Shown here: piece after piece, positions 34,825 through 44,061 of the stretch
How positions within the stretch are numbered: position 1 is the first letter of the stretch
Layout of the letters: each line of letters starts with the position of its first letter
Assembly (NCBI RefSeq): GCF_003194385.1
Contig: NZ_LAPT01000104.1
Span: 1 to 46,735, forward strand
Origin: Pokkaliibacter plantistimulans
GTDB taxonomy: Bacteria; Pseudomonadota; Gammaproteobacteria; Pseudomonadales; Balneatricaceae
Length of the DNA: 46,735 nt
Direction: 5' to 3'
Translations under genes and position numbers: made by a program
The notes under the pieces: model-generated
Seen by the model: the letters and a program-made list of their open reading frames with translations, nothing else
Database searches by the model: none
Told to the model about the DNA's origin: nothing

Positions 34825-36483
34825 ATGAGTTACGACCATCGCAAATACCGCCCCGCACCTACCATCAACATGCCTGATCGTCAGTGGCCTAATCAGGTCA
34901 TGACCAAGGCACCGCTATGGTGTGCGGTTGACCTACGCGATGGTAACCAGGCGCTGGTTGAGCCCATGACCGTTGCACAAAAGCTGCAGATGTGGGACCT
35001 GATGATGCGCATCGGTTTCAAACATGTGGAAGTGGGATTTCCGGCGGCCTCTCAGCCTGACTTCGACTTTGTCCGTGAACTGATCGACAACAACCTGATT
35101 CCCGAAGACGTGACCATTCAGGTGCTGGTTCAGGCTCGCGAAGACCTGATCGCCCGCACCTATCAGGCGCTGGAAGGTTCCAGACAGGCCATCGTGCACG
35201 TCTATAACTCGGTGAACCCGACTCAGCGTCAGTACGTGTTCAACACTGACAAGGATGGCGTCAAAGCCATTGCGGTGCAGGGCGCACGCTGGGTGCGTGA
35301 GTATTCAAAACGTTATCCGCACACCGAGTGGAGCTTCCAGTATTCACCGGAAAGCTTCAGCAGCACCGAAGTCGATTTTGCGGTGGAAGTCTGTGATGCG
35401 GTGATTGATGAGTGGCGCGAAACCGGCCGTCCGATGATCATCAACCTGCCTGCGACCGTCGAAGTGAGTACGCCTAACGTGTTCGCCGATCAGGTCGAAT
35501 GGTTCTGCCGTAACCTGCGTGGCCGCAAGGATGTCAGCATTTCCATTCACACCCATAACGACCGTGGCTGCGGTGTTGCAGCGGCAGAGCTGGCCGTACT
35601 GGCGGGGGCTGATCGTATCGAGGGCACTCTGCTCGGCAACGGTGAGCGTACCGGCAACATGGATATCGTCACCATGGCGATGAATCTGTACAGCCAGGGC
35701 ATTGATCCTGAACTGGATCTGTCTGACATGGACGCCATCGTATCGACCGTCAGTGCCTGCACCCAGATTGCCCTTCATCCGCGTCATCCCTATGCGGGTG
35801 AACTGGTGTACACAGCCTTCTCCGGCAGCCATCAGGATGCGATCCGCAAGTCGCTGGCGGCCGAGAAACCTGATCACTACTGGGATGTGGCTTATCTGCC
35901 CATCGATCCTGCTGACCTCGGCCGCAGCTATGAGGCGGTGATCCGTATTAATAGCCAGTCAGGTAAAGGCGGCGTGACCTACCTCCTTGAGCGTGATCTT
36001 GGTTTGCAGTTGCCACGCTGGTTGCAGATCGATTTCAGCCGCCGCGTTCAGGCCGAAGCCGAAGCGAGCTCCAGTGAGATCAGCCCGGATCAGATTCGCA
36101 GCCTGTTCGAGCGCCATTACCTGCAGCCTGCCCATGGCTATCAGGTCAAGCGCTTCCAGCTGGATCAGGACCAGCAGGAAAGTCTGCGTGTTGAACTGCA
36201 GACGCCGAACGGCGCCGTACACATTGCCGGTGAAGGCGAAGGCGCCATCACCGCGCTGGCCAATGCCTGGGAGCGCGAAACCGGTATCCGTATCGACGTG
36301 CTGGATTACTCCGAGCATGCCTTGACCGAGGGCACTGAGTCTCGCGCTGCTGCCTACATCCTGCTGGCAGTGGAAGGTCAGCGTATGTGCGGTGTAGCCA
36401 TCGGTCGTGACGTGGTAAATGCATCCCTGCAGGCGGTCATCAACGCCGCTGCGCAGGTGCCTGCACTGCGTAAAATCGCCTGA
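34825..36483 (+). CDS. leuA: 2-isopropylmalate synthase (LeuA type 2)
   Basis: The 552-residue enzyme condenses 2-ketoisovalerate with acetyl-CoA, the first committed step of leucine synthesis. The catalytic TIM barrel shows DLRDGNQAL, the metal-binding HTHNDRGCGVAAAE, and the signature GADRIEGTLLGNGERTGN. The C-terminal part (about 430-552) is the LeuA allosteric domain that mediates leucine feedback. The length is that of the roughly 550-residue LeuA form found in Pseudomonas, not the 520-residue E. coli form. AGGA precedes the ATG. It stands alone, without leuBCD. Confidence 0.96.
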   Translation: MSYDHRKYRPAPTINMPDRQWPNQVMTKAPLWCAVDLRDGNQALVEPMTVAQKLQMWDLMMRIGFKHVEVGFPAASQPDFDFVRELIDNNLIPEDVTIQVLVQAREDLIARTYQALEGSRQAIVHVYNSVNPTQRQYVFNTDKDGVKAIAVQGARWVREYSKRYPHTEWSFQYSPESFSSTEVDFAVEVCDAVIDEWRETGRPMIINLPATVEVSTPNVFADQVEWFCRNLRGRKDVSISIHTHNDRGCGVAAAELAVLAGADRIEGTLLGNGERTGNMDIVTMAMNLYSQGIDPELDLSDMDAIVSTVSACTQIALHPRHPYAGELVYTAFSGSHQDAIRKSLAAEKPDHYWDVAYLPIDPADLGRSYEAVIRINSQSGKGGVTYLLERDLGLQLPRWLQIDFSRRVQAEAEASSSEISPDQIRSLFERHYLQPAHGYQVKRFQLDQDQQESLRVELQTPNGAVHIAGEGEGAITALANAWERETGIRIDVLDYSEHALTEGTESRAAAYILLAVEGQRMCGVAIGRDVVNASLQAVINAAAQVPALRKIA

Positions 36484-36632
36484 GGCAGGAACGCTTCGGC
36501 ACAAGGCACACTTCACCCTGCCTGTGGCAGGTGAGACGCCAGTCAATATGCCAACAAGGAGGCGTGGTGCAGATCGGCAAGGCTGTGTACCAATGACCTC
36601 CAGATAAAGCTGAACATACAGCTGATGTAAAA

Positions 36633-36648
36633 ACAGGCCCCGGCCTGT
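36633..36648 (+). other. Short GC hairpin in the leuA trailer
   Basis: ACAGGCC and GGCCTGT pair with a two-base centre, shortly before the main terminator. It may be part of a compound terminator. Confidence 0.35.
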
Positions 36649-36656
36649 GAAGACCA

Positions 36657-36692
36657 CAACAAGCGGGACGGCCTTGGCTCTCCCGCTTGTTG
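36657..36692 (+). terminator. Terminator downstream of leuA
   Basis: A 12-base perfect stem (36657-36668 with 36681-36692) with a 12-base loop, followed by CTTTCC. It lies about 175 bases after the leuA stop. The stretch between leuA and the AraC gene (36484-36838) otherwise holds only this, a GC hairpin at 36633-36648, and the dyad at 36754-36780. Confidence 0.75.
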
Positions 36693-36753
36693 CTTTCCGG
36701 GCACTTGCCAGCAGGCTGCCGAGGCCCTATGACAGACAGGGTGTGGCATGCTG

Positions 36754-36780
36754 GTTGCACTGTACAGTTCTGGCTGCAAC
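36754..36780. promoter_or_regulatory. Dyad upstream of the AraC-family gene
   Basis: GTTGCA (36754-36759) and TGCAAC (36775-36780) are inverted arms separated by 15 bases, and an 8-base palindrome, CTGTACAG, lies at 36760-36767 between them. It is about 60 bases before the regulator's start and may be an operator. Confidence 0.35.
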
Positions 36781-36838
36781 GTGAACGTATCCGGATGGCT
36801 GCTCAGCGCACCCGGCTGGCCCGCTTATGGAGAGCGAC

Positions 36839-37678
36839 GTGAATAAACATCAGATCAGCATGCACCCGTCCCTGCTGGCAGGGACACAGGCGATGGTCGT
36901 CGACAGCAACCGTCACTATCCCCGCCATAGTCATGACCAGTACGGCGTCGGGCTGATTCATCGCGGTGCCCAGCGCTCCGCCAGTGGCTTTGGCCGGGTA
37001 GAGGCAGGCCCCGGTGAACTGATTATGGTGAATCCGGGAGAAGTGCATGATGGTGTGCCACTGGGCGAGGAAGGGCGTCAGTGGAGCATGCTGTATTTTG
37101 AGCCGTCGTTACTGCATGAGCTGGCCAGTGAGCTGGAGCTGCCGTTTTCTGCCGAAATCAGTCTGGTGCGACCTGTCGCACAGGATCAGCAGCTGCGGCA
37201 GCACTTTGTCCGGCTGTTCCGGCGTGTCACCTGTGTCCGGCAGGGCCAGCAGACACAAGTGGATGAAGCGGCTCGACTGGCAGCGGAAGAATGCGCCGTG
37301 ACGACACTGGTCTATCTGCTCTCGCATCACAGTCAGGCGCGCCCGGTGCAGCCGGTATCTGCGACCGTGGAGCGGGCACGCCAGCGGCTGGCCGATGAGC
37401 CACTGCAGGCGCCTTCATTACAGGAGCTGGCCGCGATGGTGGGCGTCAGCCGCTTTAATCTGATCCGCAGTTTCAACAAGGCGCTGGGGCTGTCGCCCCA
37501 TGCCTATCTGCTGCAGCAACGTCTGCATCTGGCCCGCCGTCTGCTGCTGCAGGGGCACAAGCCAGTGGACGCGGCGCTGCAGGCGGGCTTCGCCGACCAG
37601 AGCCATATGACCCGGCTGTTTCGGCGCCAGTACGGGATTACACCTGGGCTGTATGGGCAGATCGGCAGCCAGCCCTGA
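36839..37678 (+). CDS. AraC-family transcriptional regulator
   Basis: From a GTG at 36839, preceded by GGAG at good spacing, the protein has 279 residues; the ATG at 36827 lacks a ribosome site but is in frame. The N-terminal cupin-like AraC-binding domain (HSHDQYGVGLIHRGAQRS, PGELIMVNPGEVHDG) is followed by two helix-turn-helix units (about 180-275: LQELAAMVGVSRFNLIRSFNKALGLSPHAYL and DAALQAGFADQSHMTRLFRRQYG). It lies just upstream of, and on the same strand as, an EamA exporter gene, which it probably controls. Confidence 0.92.
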   Translation: MNKHQISMHPSLLAGTQAMVVDSNRHYPRHSHDQYGVGLIHRGAQRSASGFGRVEAGPGELIMVNPGEVHDGVPLGEEGRQWSMLYFEPSLLHELASELELPFSAEISLVRPVAQDQQLRQHFVRLFRRVTCVRQGQQTQVDEAARLAAEECAVTTLVYLLSHHSQARPVQPVSATVERARQRLADEPLQAPSLQELAAMVGVSRFNLIRSFNKALGLSPHAYLLQQRLHLARRLLLQGHKPVDAALQAGFADQSHMTRLFRRQYGITPGLYGQIGSQP

Positions 37679-37767
37679 GTTCGCTCCTCTCCACCCTGCA
37701 ATTTCATTCAAGACCCCCATCTTCCCGCTCTCTACAGTGCCTCCATACCGAACCGGAGGAGAACACC

Positions 37768-38688
37768 ATGAACAGGTCGCAATTGAGTGGGTACAGCTAT
37801 CTGACGCTGGCCATGATGATGGTCGGGAGTACGGTGATTGCCAGTCGTCTGATTGCCGCCGGGTTACCGCCCTTTACCGCAACGGCGGCACGATTTGCCA
37901 TGGCCTTGCCGATCTTTCTGCTGCTGATGAAGCTGACCGCCACGCCCTGGCCACGCCCCCGTTGCCATGATGCCTGGGTGCTGATCTGTCAGGCAGGGGC
38001 GGGCAGTGTGGCCTACACAGTGCTGCTGATCAGCGGCATGGCGCACACGTCGGCCGCCAATGCCGGCGTGATCAGCGGCACCCTTCCGGCTGTTACCGGG
38101 CTGGTCGCCATGGTATTGCTGCGGGAGAAGCCGGGGCGCAGCACCTGGCTGGCGGTGGCTCTGAGCTCACTGGGGGTCATGCTGTTGCTGGTGCCTGCCC
38201 AACAGGGCTCCGTGCAGGCGGGCAGTCTTTACGGGGATGGGCTGATACTGGCGGCCATAGTCGCAGAGGCCCTGTTCATCCTGCTCAATCAACGTCTGCA
38301 GCAACCCATTCCCCCGCTGGCATTATCGACCCTGATGAGCGCATTGGGATTGCTGCTGACGGCGATACCGGCACTGGCCGAGCGACCCTGGACGCTGGCG
38401 CCCATGGCGCAGGCCTGGTGGGCAGTGCTGTACTATGCCGTGGTGCCGACAGTGATGGGGTTCTGCCTGTGGTATGCCGGCAGCGCTCGTATTCGCGGCA
38501 GTGCCGCCGCGCCCTTTACTGCCGTTGCACCGCTGACCACGGTGCTGCTGGCGGCGCTGTGGCTGGACGAGCCGATCCTGCTCTGGCAGTGGCTGGGCAT
38601 GGGCTGTGTACTGATGGCGATCCTGACGGGGCCGCTGCTGTCATGGTGCCAGCGCTCAGGCGAGCCTGTTCAGGCGCGCTATGAGTAA
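37768..38688 (+). CDS. DMT-superfamily transporter (EamA family)
   Basis: The 306-residue inner-membrane protein has about ten hydrophobic helices in two EamA repeats. The first starts YLTLAMMMVGSTVIASRLIAAGLPPFTATAARFA and the second begins near residue 155. Members export amino acids or other metabolites. The ATG at 37768 has a strong GGAGGAGA site. Pairing with an AraC regulator is common for this family. The substrate is unknown. Confidence 0.9.
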   Translation: MNRSQLSGYSYLTLAMMMVGSTVIASRLIAAGLPPFTATAARFAMALPIFLLLMKLTATPWPRPRCHDAWVLICQAGAGSVAYTVLLISGMAHTSAANAGVISGTLPAVTGLVAMVLLREKPGRSTWLAVALSSLGVMLLLVPAQQGSVQAGSLYGDGLILAAIVAEALFILLNQRLQQPIPPLALSTLMSALGLLLTAIPALAERPWTLAPMAQAWWAVLYYAVVPTVMGFCLWYAGSARIRGSAAAPFTAVAPLTTVLLAALWLDEPILLWQWLGMGCVLMAILTGPLLSWCQRSGEPVQARYE

Positions 38689-38714
38689 AGCCGGATGGGC
38701 TGTCAGCCGTGGCG

Positions 38715-39980
38715 TCAGAGCCCGAGCGTCAGACCATTCAGCGATATGCTGGTGGGTTGTCCGCTGAGCTGTTCAGCCAGCAGGGTGGCACTGCCGCAGG
38801 CCAGGGTAAAACCCAAAGCACCGTGACCGAGATTCAGCCACAGGTTGCGCCAGCGGGTAGCGCCGATGACGGGCAGACCGGTCGGTGTTGCCGGGCGTAA
38901 GCCTGCCCAGCTGTGGGCCTGAGTAAAGTCTCCCGCCGCCGGGAAGCTGGCAGTGGCCTGCTGGCGCAGGCTCTGGATGCGCCGTGGGGTGATCAGGGTG
39001 TCCTGTACACCGATATCCACCATGGCCGCGACGCGCAGGCGTTGCGGCAGGGCGTCGGTCGCGGGCAGACGGGCATAGACCATTTTCCGTTCGTAGTCAG
39101 TCACGCTGATGTGCGGTGCGACTGCCTCTTCAGCCAGTGGCAGCGTCAGGCTGTAGCCTTTCAGCGGGTAAAGCGGCAGGTGTAAGCCGAGTGCTTTGGC
39201 CAGTTCATAACTGCCCATCCCGGCAGTCAGAATATAGTGATCCGCCTGCAACGGGCCGAGGTCCGTCTCAATCGCCTGAATCTGCCCGGCCTGCTGCGTC
39301 AGGGCGCTGACCGGGCATTGCTCCACCAGCCGGAAGCGGTTCTGTTGCTGCAGGTAGCCAAGTAGAGCCTGACAGAACAGATGGCAGTCACCGACCTCAT
39401 CGCCCGGCGTAAAGATCGCCCCGCTCAGCTGCTCTGCCATGCCTGCCAGACTGGGCTCCAGCGCCAGCAGTTGCTGCCGGTTCAGCACCTGCTGACTGTC
39501 GGCTGCGACCCGACTGGCGGCGGCCCGGGAGAGGGCCTGCGGCTGCCGGTAGACCACCAGCTTGCCGTTACTGCGCCAGCTGAAATCCGCCAGAGGAGAC
39601 TGCGCCTGCCAGGCATGCAACTGCTGCTGACTGAGCAAGGCCAGTTGTAGCAGCCGCTGGCCATTGCGCTGATTGACCGAGCGCCGGCAGGCGGCAAGGA
39701 AGGTGGCACACCAGCGCCACTGCTGCAGATCGAGCCGGGGGCGAAACGTCAGCGGGGCATCGCGGTTCAGCATCCAGCCCAGTGCTTGCAGCGGTACGCC
39801 GACATCGGCCAGTGGTGCTACATAACGGTAGCTGAGCTGGCCACCGTTGGCGTAGCTGGTGCCCATGCCGACCTCGCGGCAGGCTTCAACCAGAGTGACG
39901 CGGTGGCCGCGCTGCAGCAGGGCATAAGCGGTGGTCAGGCCGATAACGCCAGCACCGATGATCAGGCAATGTGAAGACAT
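38715..39980 (-). CDS. FAD-dependent D-amino acid dehydrogenase-like oxidoreductase (DadA family)
   Basis: The 421-residue protein has an N-terminal FAD-binding motif (IIGAGVIGLTTAYALLQRGHRVTLVE), the DadA-like TSYANGGQLSYRYVAPLA, a middle substrate domain, and the C-terminal RPATPTGLPVIG and LWLNLGHGALGFTLACGSA. It should deaminate D-amino acids or related amines, passing electrons to the respiratory chain. It may not be DadA itself, because the linked regulator is of the LysR type and no alanine racemase is adjacent. The start at 39980 is chosen because it begins the FAD motif; the upstream 22 residues are dropped. Confidence 0.9.
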   Translation of the reverse strand: MSSHCLIIGAGVIGLTTAYALLQRGHRVTLVEACREVGMGTSYANGGQLSYRYVAPLADVGVPLQALGWMLNRDAPLTFRPRLDLQQWRWCATFLAACRRSVNQRNGQRLLQLALLSQQQLHAWQAQSPLADFSWRSNGKLVVYRQPQALSRAAASRVAADSQQVLNRQQLLALEPSLAGMAEQLSGAIFTPGDEVGDCHLFCQALLGYLQQQNRFRLVEQCPVSALTQQAGQIQAIETDLGPLQADHYILTAGMGSYELAKALGLHLPLYPLKGYSLTLPLAEEAVAPHISVTDYERKMVYARLPATDALPQRLRVAAMVDIGVQDTLITPRRIQSLRQQATASFPAAGDFTQAHSWAGLRPATPTGLPVIGATRWRNLWLNLGHGALGFTLACGSATLLAEQLSGQPTSISLNGLTLGL

Positions 39981-40066
39981 GATGGGTGAGTGGGTTTCGT
40001 TGCTGAGAATGCAGCCATTCTGGCCAGCCGACGGCAGGCTGCCCAATGAATACTGCCACGCAGCTT

Positions 40067-40081
40067 ATAACCCAGAGTTAT
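40067..40081. promoter_or_regulatory. LysR-type operator candidate (ATAAC-N5-GTTAT)
   Basis: A perfect 5-5-5 dyad matching T-N11-A lies in the 144-base gap between the divergent DadA-like and LysR genes. A TATACT hexamer (40086-40091) follows and could be the -10 of the regulator gene. Confidence 0.5.
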
Positions 40082-40124
40082 GGGCTATACTGCCCGCCAT
40101 CGTTGTTGTGGAGGCTTGCCGTCG

Positions 40125-41018
40125 ATGCGTTTGCGCCATATCGAGATTTTTCAGGCCATCATGCAAACCGGCTCGGTCAGCGGTGCTGCCCAGTTGCTGC
40201 ATATCTCCCAGCCTGCGGTGACCAAGGCGCTGCAGCATGCTGAGCTGCAACTGGGCTTTGCGCTGTTTCAGCGGGTGAAGGGCAAGCTGGTGGCAACAGA
40301 AGAAGCGAAGACACTGGAGCCGGAGGTGGCGCAGGTCTTCGAGGCGCTGCGCCGGGTCCAGCAGCTGGCTCAGAATCTGCGCCAGCCTCTGGAGCGGCCG
40401 TTGCGGCTGCTGGTGATTCCCACGCTGGCGCAGTATCTGCTGCCGCAGGTGGTGCCGCTCTGGCATCAGCGCAGCCGCCAGCCGCTCAGCATTGCTACCC
40501 AGCACAGCCGGGAAATCGTGCAGAAGCTGGTGCTGCAGGAAGCCGACATCGGTATTACCTTTCACCCGGTGGCGCATCCCAATCTGCTGATGAAGCCCCT
40601 GCTGCAGGGGACATTGCGGGTTATTGCCAGTCCGGGGCAATGGACAGAACAGGAGCTGCAGCAGCCCTGCAGTCTGGCATCACTGGCCGGACAGAAGCTG
40701 ATTGGCTTTGACAGCCATGATCCGATGAGCGGTCTGCTCAACAGCCATCTGCAGCAGCTGCAACCGCCACCGCAGATTCAGACCCGGGTGCAGAACTATC
40801 AGTTGGCCTGTGCGCTGGTGGAAGCCGGGCAGGGGCTGGCTATCGTTGATCCCTTCACGCTGATGGGCTCGCCGCTACCAAGTCGTGCACTGGAGCCGAG
40901 AATCAGCATTACCCTCTATGCCATGAGCCGTGCAGAAGAAGCGGATCAGCCCGGTATGCAGCTGTTGCTGGAATGCCTGACGCGGGTGGTGAAACCCGCG
41001 CTGGCCAGCACACTTTAA
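40125..41018 (+). CDS. LysR-family transcriptional regulator
   Basis: The 297-residue protein has the LysR helix-turn-helix at the N-terminus (EIFQAIMQTGSVSGAAQLLHISQPAVTKALQHAE) and a substrate-binding domain beginning near residue 90 (LRLLVIPTLAQYLLP). The ATG at 40125 follows GGAGG at a spacing of ten. It is divergent from the DadA-like gene and most likely its activator or repressor, through the dyad in the shared promoter region. It ends 11 bases from the convergent GST gene. Confidence 0.92.
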   Translation: MRLRHIEIFQAIMQTGSVSGAAQLLHISQPAVTKALQHAELQLGFALFQRVKGKLVATEEAKTLEPEVAQVFEALRRVQQLAQNLRQPLERPLRLLVIPTLAQYLLPQVVPLWHQRSRQPLSIATQHSREIVQKLVLQEADIGITFHPVAHPNLLMKPLLQGTLRVIASPGQWTEQELQQPCSLASLAGQKLIGFDSHDPMSGLLNSHLQQLQPPPQIQTRVQNYQLACALVEAGQGLAIVDPFTLMGSPLPSRALEPRISITLYAMSRAEEADQPGMQLLLECLTRVVKPALASTL

Positions 41019-41029
41019 CAGGGCCGTCA

Positions 41030-41695
41030 TCAACCCAGAGGGGTCAGTTTGCCGCCGCGAGCCAGTGCTCGCTGATAGGCGGGCTGCTCACTGACCCGGC
41101 TGAGAAAACGGCCGATATGGGGGTAGTCACTGAGGTCTGCCCGGCTGCTGGCAGCCTGCAGGGGAAAGCTCATCTGGATATCCGCCCCGCTCAGTTGCTC
41201 GCCGGTAAACCACGGGCGTTGTGCCAGCGTGTCGTTGATCAGTGCCAGCTGTGGCAGCAAACGCGGCGTCAGGAAGATCTCCTGCACCTTGCTGCTCATA
41301 CCCCGGGCGACCGGGCGAACAAAGAAGGGCATGGGGTTTTCAGGCATGCGGGTAAAGATCAGCTTCATCACCAGCAGCGGCATCAGCGAGCCTTCGGCAA
41401 AATGCAGCCAGTAGCGGTAGTCCAGCAGCGGCTGCCCCGAACCGGGGCGCAGACGTCCATCGTCATAGCGATCCAGCAGATATTCGATAATGGCACCGGA
41501 CTCGGCGATCACCAGTTCACCGTCACTGATAATCGGCGCCTTGCCCAGCGGGTGTATGGCCTTGAGACTGTCGGGAGCGGCCATGGTCTGGGGATCACGG
41601 CGGTAGAGGCGAATGTCGTAATCCAGCCCCAGCTCCTCCAGTAGCCACAGAATGCGCAGGGAGCGGGAGTTTTCCAGATGATGAACGATGATCAT
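41030..41695 (-). CDS. Glutathione S-transferase family protein
   Basis: A 221-residue GST. The thioredoxin-like half shows HHLENSRSLRILWLLEELGLDYD, HPLGKAPII with the cis-Pro, and VIAESGAIIEYLLDRYD for glutathione binding. The helical C-terminal half contains ADIQMSFPLQ. It differs from the GST at the left edge and is closer to the yeast-GTT1/bacterial YfcG-like group. It lies 38 bases downstream of the YihY gene on the same strand and may be co-transcribed. The substrate is unknown. Confidence 0.91.
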   Translation of the reverse strand: MIIVHHLENSRSLRILWLLEELGLDYDIRLYRRDPQTMAAPDSLKAIHPLGKAPIISDGELVIAESGAIIEYLLDRYDDGRLRPGSGQPLLDYRYWLHFAEGSLMPLLVMKLIFTRMPENPMPFFVRPVARGMSSKVQEIFLTPRLLPQLALINDTLAQRPWFTGEQLSGADIQMSFPLQAASSRADLSDYPHIGRFLSRVSEQPAYQRALARGGKLTPLG

Positions 41696-41733
41696 AAGGG
41701 ATCCTTGTCAGGGTGATGGAAACCGACCGGTGC

Positions 41734-42696
41734 TCAGCTGTTCTGTAGTGCCTGTCGTTCGGCCTTGTGCTGCTTCTGTTCCTTGAGTCGCTGCTTGTAG
41801 GCCGTGAGTTCATCAATACGGATGGCAAAGCGATTTGGATGTATCTCATGGCCCCGCGCATGGGCATAGACTTGAGTGAACTCGGCCCCGAAAAACAGGA
41901 TGCAGGCCGAGTAATGTACCCACAGCAGAATCAGCACAAAGGCACCGGCGGCACCGTAGGTGGAGACCGCACTTTCCCGCCCCAGATAGAGCGACAGCCC
42001 CCATTTTCCCAGAGTGAAGAGCAGCGAGGTGATGGCGGCGCCAGTCCAGACGTCCAGCCAGCGAATGTCGGCATCGGGCAGAATCTTGAAAATCATGGCA
42101 AACAGCAGCGTAGTAACGGCAAAGCTGACCAGCAGGTTGAGCGCCTGCCAGAAGGCGCCGGGCAGTGGCATCACATCGCCGAGCCAGCCGGACAAGGCGC
42201 TCAGGCAGACAGTAATCACCAGAGAAGCCATCAGCAGCAGGCCGATACAGAACACCATGATCAGCGCCAGCAGCCGGTCAATCACCATGCCGCGCACCCC
42301 CCGGTCCGGTTTGGGCATGATGCCCCAGATGGTGTTCATGGCATCTTTCAGCTGACCGAAAATGCCGGTGGCACTGAAGATCAGCAGGCCGATACCGACA
42401 ACGGCCATCAGCCCGCTGGAAGCGGTGGAGCGGGCGCTGTTGATCATGTTTTCCACCGCTGAGGCGCCCATCGGGCCGAGGGTCTCAGTCAGCTGTTCAC
42501 TGATGGCGCCGCGGGCGGCGGCTTCGCCGAAGATAAAGCCGGCCACGGAGATGGCAATGATGATCAGCGGTGCCAGCGAGAAAATGGAGTAATACGCCAG
42601 TGCCGCGGCCAGTCGCATGGCGCGGTCATCCAGCCAGGCCGTGGCGGTCATTTTCAGCAAGTGCCAGAGGCTGGGCAGGGAGCGTCCCGCAGACAT
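41734..42696 (-). CDS. YihY/BrkB (UPF0761) family inner-membrane protein
   Basis: The 320-residue protein has about six transmembrane segments and the family's opening AAALAYYSIFSLAPLIIIAISVAGFIFG. Later come the conserved TLGKWGLSLYLGRESAVSTYGAAGAFVLILLWVHYSACILFFGAEFT and a charged C-terminal tail. The family was once annotated as ribonuclease BN in error; its function is still unclear. It precedes the GST gene. The start at 42696 gives a short cytoplasmic N-terminus. Confidence 0.9.
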   Translation of the reverse strand: MSAGRSLPSLWHLLKMTATAWLDDRAMRLAAALAYYSIFSLAPLIIIAISVAGFIFGEAAARGAISEQLTETLGPMGASAVENMINSARSTASSGLMAVVGIGLLIFSATGIFGQLKDAMNTIWGIMPKPDRGVRGMVIDRLLALIMVFCIGLLLMASLVITVCLSALSGWLGDVMPLPGAFWQALNLLVSFAVTTLLFAMIFKILPDADIRWLDVWTGAAITSLLFTLGKWGLSLYLGRESAVSTYGAAGAFVLILLWVHYSACILFFGAEFTQVYAHARGHEIHPNRFAIRIDELTAYKQRLKEQKQHKAERQALQNS

Positions 42697-42922
42697 AATC
42701 GTTCCTTGGATAACAATGCTGCAGGGCAGGGCCGTGCAGTGAATAGAGGTAACGCGGTTATCTGCGGCAGATCACAGGCGCACTATGCTGGCCTGAACGG
42801 GTGAATATCTGTCGTCAGAAGATTGCAGCCAGGCTCTAGTCTATATGTCCGGATGGGGGGGAAGGCAAATCCGGCAGGGCGTTGCCGTGCGGAGACAGGC
42901 GGGTATACAGGAGAGAAAAACA

Positions 42923-42950
42923 TCTGGGGCCGGGCGTCAGCCGCCCCAGA
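42923..42950 (-). terminator. Rho-independent terminator of the fpr gene
   Basis: An 8-base stem (42923-42930 with 42943-42950) is followed on the minus strand by TGTTTTTCTCTCC, a good U-tract. It lies 27 bases after the ferredoxin-NADP reductase stop. Confidence 0.82.
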
Positions 42951-42976
42951 CCGAAGGGAAGGGTAAAGAGGAAAAC

Positions 42977-43750
42977 TCAGCGCTCGACGAAGGCGCGCTC
43001 GATCACGTAGTGGCCCTGATCGCCGTGGCGTGACTCGACAAAGCCGCGCTCATCAAGAATGGTGCAGAATTCTTTCAGCATGCTCGGGCTGCCACACAGC
43101 ATAAAGCGGTCATGCTCGGGGTTGATATCGGGCAGGCCAATATCGGCCGTGAGCTTGCCGGAGGTCAGCAGGTCGGTCAGGCGACCCTGATTGCGGAACG
43201 GTTCACGGGTGACGGTGGGGTAATAGATCAGTTTTTCCCGCACCATGTCGCCGAAGAATTCATTGCCGGGCAGCTCTTCGGTGATGTATCGGGTATAGGC
43301 CAGTTCGGCCACGGTCCGGCAGCCGTGAGTGAGGATCACCTTGTCATAGGCGTCGTACACTTCCGGGTCCTTGATGATGCTCATGAACGGCGCCAGACCG
43401 GTGCCGGTGCTGAGCAGATACAGATTGCGGCCGGGCAGCAGGTGATCGTTGATCAGGGTGCCGGTGGTTTTACGACCGATAAAGACTTCATCACCGACCT
43501 GAATGTTCTGCAGTCGTGAGGTCAGCGGGCCATCGGGTACCTTGATGCTGAAGAACTCCAGCTCTTCCTCATAGTTGGCACTGGCAATACTGTAGGCTCG
43601 CAGCAGAGGCTTACCTTCGACTTCCAGACCGATCATGGTGAAATGGCCGTTCTTGAAGCGAAAACCGCTGTCACGTGTGGTCTTGAAGCTGAAAAGATTG
43701 TCGGTCCAGTGGTGGACGCTGAGCACGCGTTCTACATTCAGGTTTGACAT
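42977..43750 (-). CDS. fpr: Ferredoxin-NADP+ reductase (Fpr-like)
   Basis: The 257-residue flavoenzyme has the FAD-binding motif RAYSIAS (about 51-57), a KTTGTLI segment, the NADP-binding STGTGLAPFMSI, and the C-terminal HYVIERAFVER ending typical of subclass I bacterial FPR. It shuttles electrons between NADPH and ferredoxin or flavodoxin, often in oxidative-stress and iron-sulfur repair. I start at 43750 behind GAGG; the upstream 33 residues look non-coding. In Pseudomonas this gene usually responds to FinR; no finR is here. Confidence 0.94.
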   Translation of the reverse strand: MSNLNVERVLSVHHWTDNLFSFKTTRDSGFRFKNGHFTMIGLEVEGKPLLRAYSIASANYEEELEFFSIKVPDGPLTSRLQNIQVGDEVFIGRKTTGTLINDHLLPGRNLYLLSTGTGLAPFMSIIKDPEVYDAYDKVILTHGCRTVAELAYTRYITEELPGNEFFGDMVREKLIYYPTVTREPFRNQGRLTDLLTSGKLTADIGLPDINPEHDRFMLCGSPSMLKEFCTILDERGFVESRHGDQGHYVIERAFVER

Positions 43751-44061
43751 GGCGACCTCAGAGAAGTGTCGGAGCGCGGGTCCCGGTGAGAACGTCATCG
43801 CAGACTGCTGCAGTGTGACGTCGTTCCTGATGCGAAGAGGCGCGCTCAAAGAAGATGGGCTTCACTCTATGCCTGGGCCCTTTATATGGAAAATAGATAG
43901 TTTTTCTAAAGTTGATCAGCTGAACTGATTCCAGCAGTTCATAGCGCCAGCGGTTATAAAAACAAGAGCATCCATTGTGCTGACGATCTCGCAGACAAAC
44001 GCAACGCCGTCTAGGCTTGCTCTTATAAATCAAATGATTAGCCGGGTTTGAGAGTACATCT
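43751..44061. other. Divergent region between fpr and the K+-channel gene
   Basis: 311 bases without an ORF. It holds a candidate minus-strand promoter for fpr at 43881-43910. On the channel side, AATCA-AA-TGATT (44028-44039) is a small perfect dyad about 25 bases before the start. Confidence 0.5.
43881..43910 (-). promoter_or_regulatory. Candidate fpr promoter
   Basis: On the minus strand TTTAGA and TATAAA are 18 bases apart, in an AT-rich patch about 130 bases upstream of the fpr start. The -35 is weak, which would fit dependence on an activator. Confidence 0.4.
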